NCBI RefSeq assembly: GCF_017921815.1
Contig: NZ_JAGEMM010000004.1
Coordinates: 124,001 to 188,000, forward strand
DNA length: 64,000 bases
Source of the DNA: Microvirga antarctica
GTDB taxonomy: Bacteria > Pseudomonadota > Alphaproteobacteria > Rhizobiales > Beijerinckiaceae
Reading direction: 5' to 3'
The position numbers and the translations under genes are program-made. The notes beneath the pieces were generated by a model. The model had not been told where the DNA came from and ran no database searches. It saw only the letters and a list, made by a program, of their open reading frames with translations. Of this stretch, positions 62,319 to 64,000 are shown piece by piece (the stretch's first letter is position 1; each line of letters opens with the position of its first letter).

Positions 62319-63305
62319 ATGCGCATCGCATTCCTCGACGATTACCAGCACCAATCGCAGAAGGTCCTCGATTGGTCGAAGCTCCCTTCGTCATGCACCG
62401 TCCACGTCTTCGACAAACCCCTTGGCGACGAGCATGAAGCGGCAGAGAAGCTGCAGCCTTTCGAGATCGTTTCACTGGTTCGAGAGCGCATGCCGTTTCG
62501 CGCCAGCCTGATCGCAAAGCTTCCCAACCTGAAACTGATTGCCATCACGGGGATGTACAATCGGACACTCGATGTAGCTGCAGCGACCGAGCGCGGGATC
62601 CTGGTGTCCCATACCCGACTGCGAGGCACCTATCATCGGGCCACGTCTGAACTGGCCTGGGGGCTGATCCTGGCTGTCGCGCGCCACATCCCGCTTGAGG
62701 CGCAGAACATGCGATCCGGGGGCTGGCAGACGAGCGTTGGCGTCACACTGGCAGGACGGACGCTTGGTCTTCTTGGATTGGGACGTCAAGCCAGAAACAT
62801 GGTGCCTGTTGCCCGAGCCTTTGGCATGGATGTCATTGCATGGAGCGAGAATCTCACGCCCGAGGCCGCGCACGAGGCGGGCGCCAGATGGGTCAGCAAG
62901 GACGAACTCTTCAAGGCCAGCGACGTGCTCAGCGTCCACCTCGTTCTGGGAGACCGGTCGCGCCATCTCGTCGGCGCGCGGCAGCTTGATCTGATGAAGC
63001 GCACGGCGATCCTGATCAATACCGCGCGCGGCCCCATCGTGGAGGAGGCTGCGCTGATCCGGGCACTGAAGGACGGCTGGATCGCCGGCGCGGGCTTGGA
63101 TGTCTTCGATCAGGAGCCGTTACCGGTCTCGCATCCCTTGCGCGAACTTCCCAATGCGGTGCTGTCGCCCCATCTGGGCTACAATGTCGAGGAGTTCTTT
63201 CAGGTTGCGTACGAGGATACGTTTGAAAACATCGCGGCGTTCGTGACTGGCAATCCGATTAGGTTGCTCGGCGCCGACAGGAATTTCAGCTCGCCGCCAC
63301 GCTGA
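62319..63305 (+). CDS. D-2-hydroxyacid dehydrogenase family protein, copy 2
   Basis: A 328-residue dehydrogenase starting MRIAFLDDYQHQ, with a Rossmann motif GLLGLGRQARNMV, then NTARGPIVE (Arg), AGLDVFDQEPLP (Glu) and LSPHLGYNVEEFF (His). The paralogue at 44263-45255 has the same motifs in the same order. The start at 62319 is set by homology; an in-frame TTG at 62292 is possible. It closes the plus-strand arm. It may reduce a 2-keto product of the pathway or oxidise a 2-hydroxy acid. Confidence 0.88.
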   Translation: MRIAFLDDYQHQSQKVLDWSKLPSSCTVHVFDKPLGDEHEAAEKLQPFEIVSLVRERMPFRASLIAKLPNLKLIAITGMYNRTLDVAAATERGILVSHTRLRGTYHRATSELAWGLILAVARHIPLEAQNMRSGGWQTSVGVTLAGRTLGLLGLGRQARNMVPVARAFGMDVIAWSENLTPEAAHEAGARWVSKDELFKASDVLSVHLVLGDRSRHLVGARQLDLMKRTAILINTARGPIVEEAALIRALKDGWIAGAGLDVFDQEPLPVSHPLRELPNAVLSPHLGYNVEEFFQVAYEDTFENIAAFVTGNPIRLLGADRNFSSPPR

Positions 63306-63457
63306 TCTGAGAGACCTGTCGGCCTAGGTCGTGAACCTATACACAGGACTCGTCCAAATTTTTTGCGCCGCATCGGAGAAACCTAAAATGGTCGAGATTC
63401 TTCTCGATCGCCTGTGCGATGCGGGTGGGGAGGGGAAATTCGATGTGTCTTTTGCTC

Positions 63458-63898
63458 TTAGTCTCCCAACTCCGAGGATGGCCCCATCACGATTTTCTTC
63501 GCGGCCAAGCATATGAGAGTCCCGTTACTTTTGGCCGCGTTCGCAGCGATCACCCTCAGGTCACTCAATCGATTCTGAAGGATCGCAATGACAGCCTCGG
63601 TCGAATCTGTCTCCCCACCGTTCGTTTCTATCAAAAGGTCGACAGGCTCATCCGAACCTACGTCACCGAACAACTCGGTCATAGAGGCCCGATCAGCGAC
63701 ATCAATTCCAGGCTCGATCCGGAACCCGTTTGCCAAGTAAACGACGAAGAGACGCCCAGTCATTTCCTCGATATCTCGGGTCATGGTCTGCCTGAGGTAT
63801 CGATCCTTTTGGCTGACCCAATACAGGGGGGACTGAGTGGGAAGCTTACTTCCCCGAGAAAAGGATGGCTCGATGGGAGCCTCATCCGACTTGGTCAT
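63458..63898 (-). pseudogene. Truncated SDH-family Clp-fold serine proteinase
   Basis: The 146-residue product matches the N-terminal half of serine-dehydrogenase-proteinase-type proteins: LYWVSQKDRYLRQTM, DIEEMTGRLFVVYL, LLIETNGGETDSTEAVI and AAKSNGTLICLAAKKIVMGPSSELG. It then meets a stop right after GPSSELGD, where intact homologues of about 280 residues continue with PIDP and the second half of the fold. I found no continuation in the other frames down to 63306. It is probably a truncated gene, although a short functional form cannot be excluded. Confidence 0.6.
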
Positions 63899-63916
63899 GA
63901 GTTCCGTCTTCTGGAA

Positions 63917-64000
63917 TCAGAGCCGGTCCTTGTTCTTCTCACTCTCTTCGCCGTGGACAAGTTTCTTCATCCGCTCGTAGTCTGGAGCCGCCGATTTGCG
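63917..64000 (-). CDS. C-terminal end of an unidentified protein (cut by window edge)
   Basis: The last 27 codons of a minus-strand reading frame are in the window, ending with TGA at 63917. The tail is highly charged (KLVHGEESEKNKDRL). It lies 18 bp upstream of the truncated proteinase gene and could be co-transcribed with it. The product cannot be named from this fragment. Confidence 0.4.
   Translation of the reverse strand, partial: RKSAAPDYERMKKLVHGEESEKNKDRL

Overview
The window is GC-rich, gene-dense DNA typical of an alphaproteobacterium, most likely of the Hyphomicrobiales. Pointers are an RpiR-controlled iol cluster with a fused IolC-DUF2090 protein, TAXI and Bug-type receptors, a BKACE enzyme, a host-attachment protein and long runs of overlapping start/stop codons. 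The assignment to the order is an inference from gene content. No rRNA, tRNA, CRISPR array, insertion sequence or phage gene was seen.

Region 1 (1-10162) is a myo-inositol locus. A sugar-type ABC importer (ATPase cut by the left edge, permease, periplasmic receptor) diverges from an RpiR-family regulator. Next come inositol 2-dehydrogenase on the minus strand and, divergently, iolC-DUF2090, iolD, iolE and iolB. Both divergent intergenic regions carry the same 16-bp inverted repeat, each with a second copy 30 bp away; these are probably the operators of the RpiR protein.

Region 2 (10169-27981) is the most unusual part: seventeen minus-strand genes, mostly overlapping or closely spaced, with a divergent GntR/UTRA regulator at the head. 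In transcription order they are an isochorismatase-fold amidohydrolase, two polysaccharide-deacetylase-fold (cyclic amidase-like) enzymes, a LeuCD-type hydro-lyase, a complete Liv-type ABC importer, an isocitrate-lyase/PEP-mutase-family lyase, a fumarate-reductase-like flavoprotein, two tandem Asp/Glu-racemase-fold proteins that lack both catalytic cysteines, an MmgE/PrpD protein, a 3-hydroxyacyl-CoA-type dehydrogenase and a BKACE enzyme. I read this as an undescribed catabolic pathway. One testable idea is ring opening of a cyclic imide or similar amide, followed by hydration and cleavage of a branched dicarboxylate.

Region 3 (28085-37601) is mostly core or unlinked genes: a small lipoprotein, trhO, slyX, purU, an HNH-like protein coupled to a small membrane protein, an MscS channel, a host-attachment protein, a TAXI-type membrane-anchored protein, an L,D-transpeptidase-like protein with an altered active site, and an SDR dehydrogenase.

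Region 4 (37804-43288) is a peptide/nickel-type ABC importer with a fused permease-ATPase; its receptor gene lies tail to tail with it. It is followed by a remnant of methylaspartate ammonia-lyase.

Region 5 (44263-63305) is a second catabolic island around an IclR regulator. The minus arm holds an SCP2-thiolase-like protein, a DUF35 protein, an AbrB-family membrane protein and a D-2-hydroxyacid dehydrogenase. The plus arm holds two Bug receptors, an acyl-CoA dehydrogenase, two MmgE/PrpD proteins, two class III CoA-transferases (only one with the catalytic Asp), an enoyl-CoA hydratase, a PrpF-like isomerase, TctB and TctA, then an HD-domain protein and a second D-2-hydroxyacid dehydrogenase. 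This looks like uptake, CoA activation and C-C cleavage of a branched di- or tricarboxylate. The window ends in a truncated SDH-type serine proteinase gene and the tail of one more minus-strand gene.
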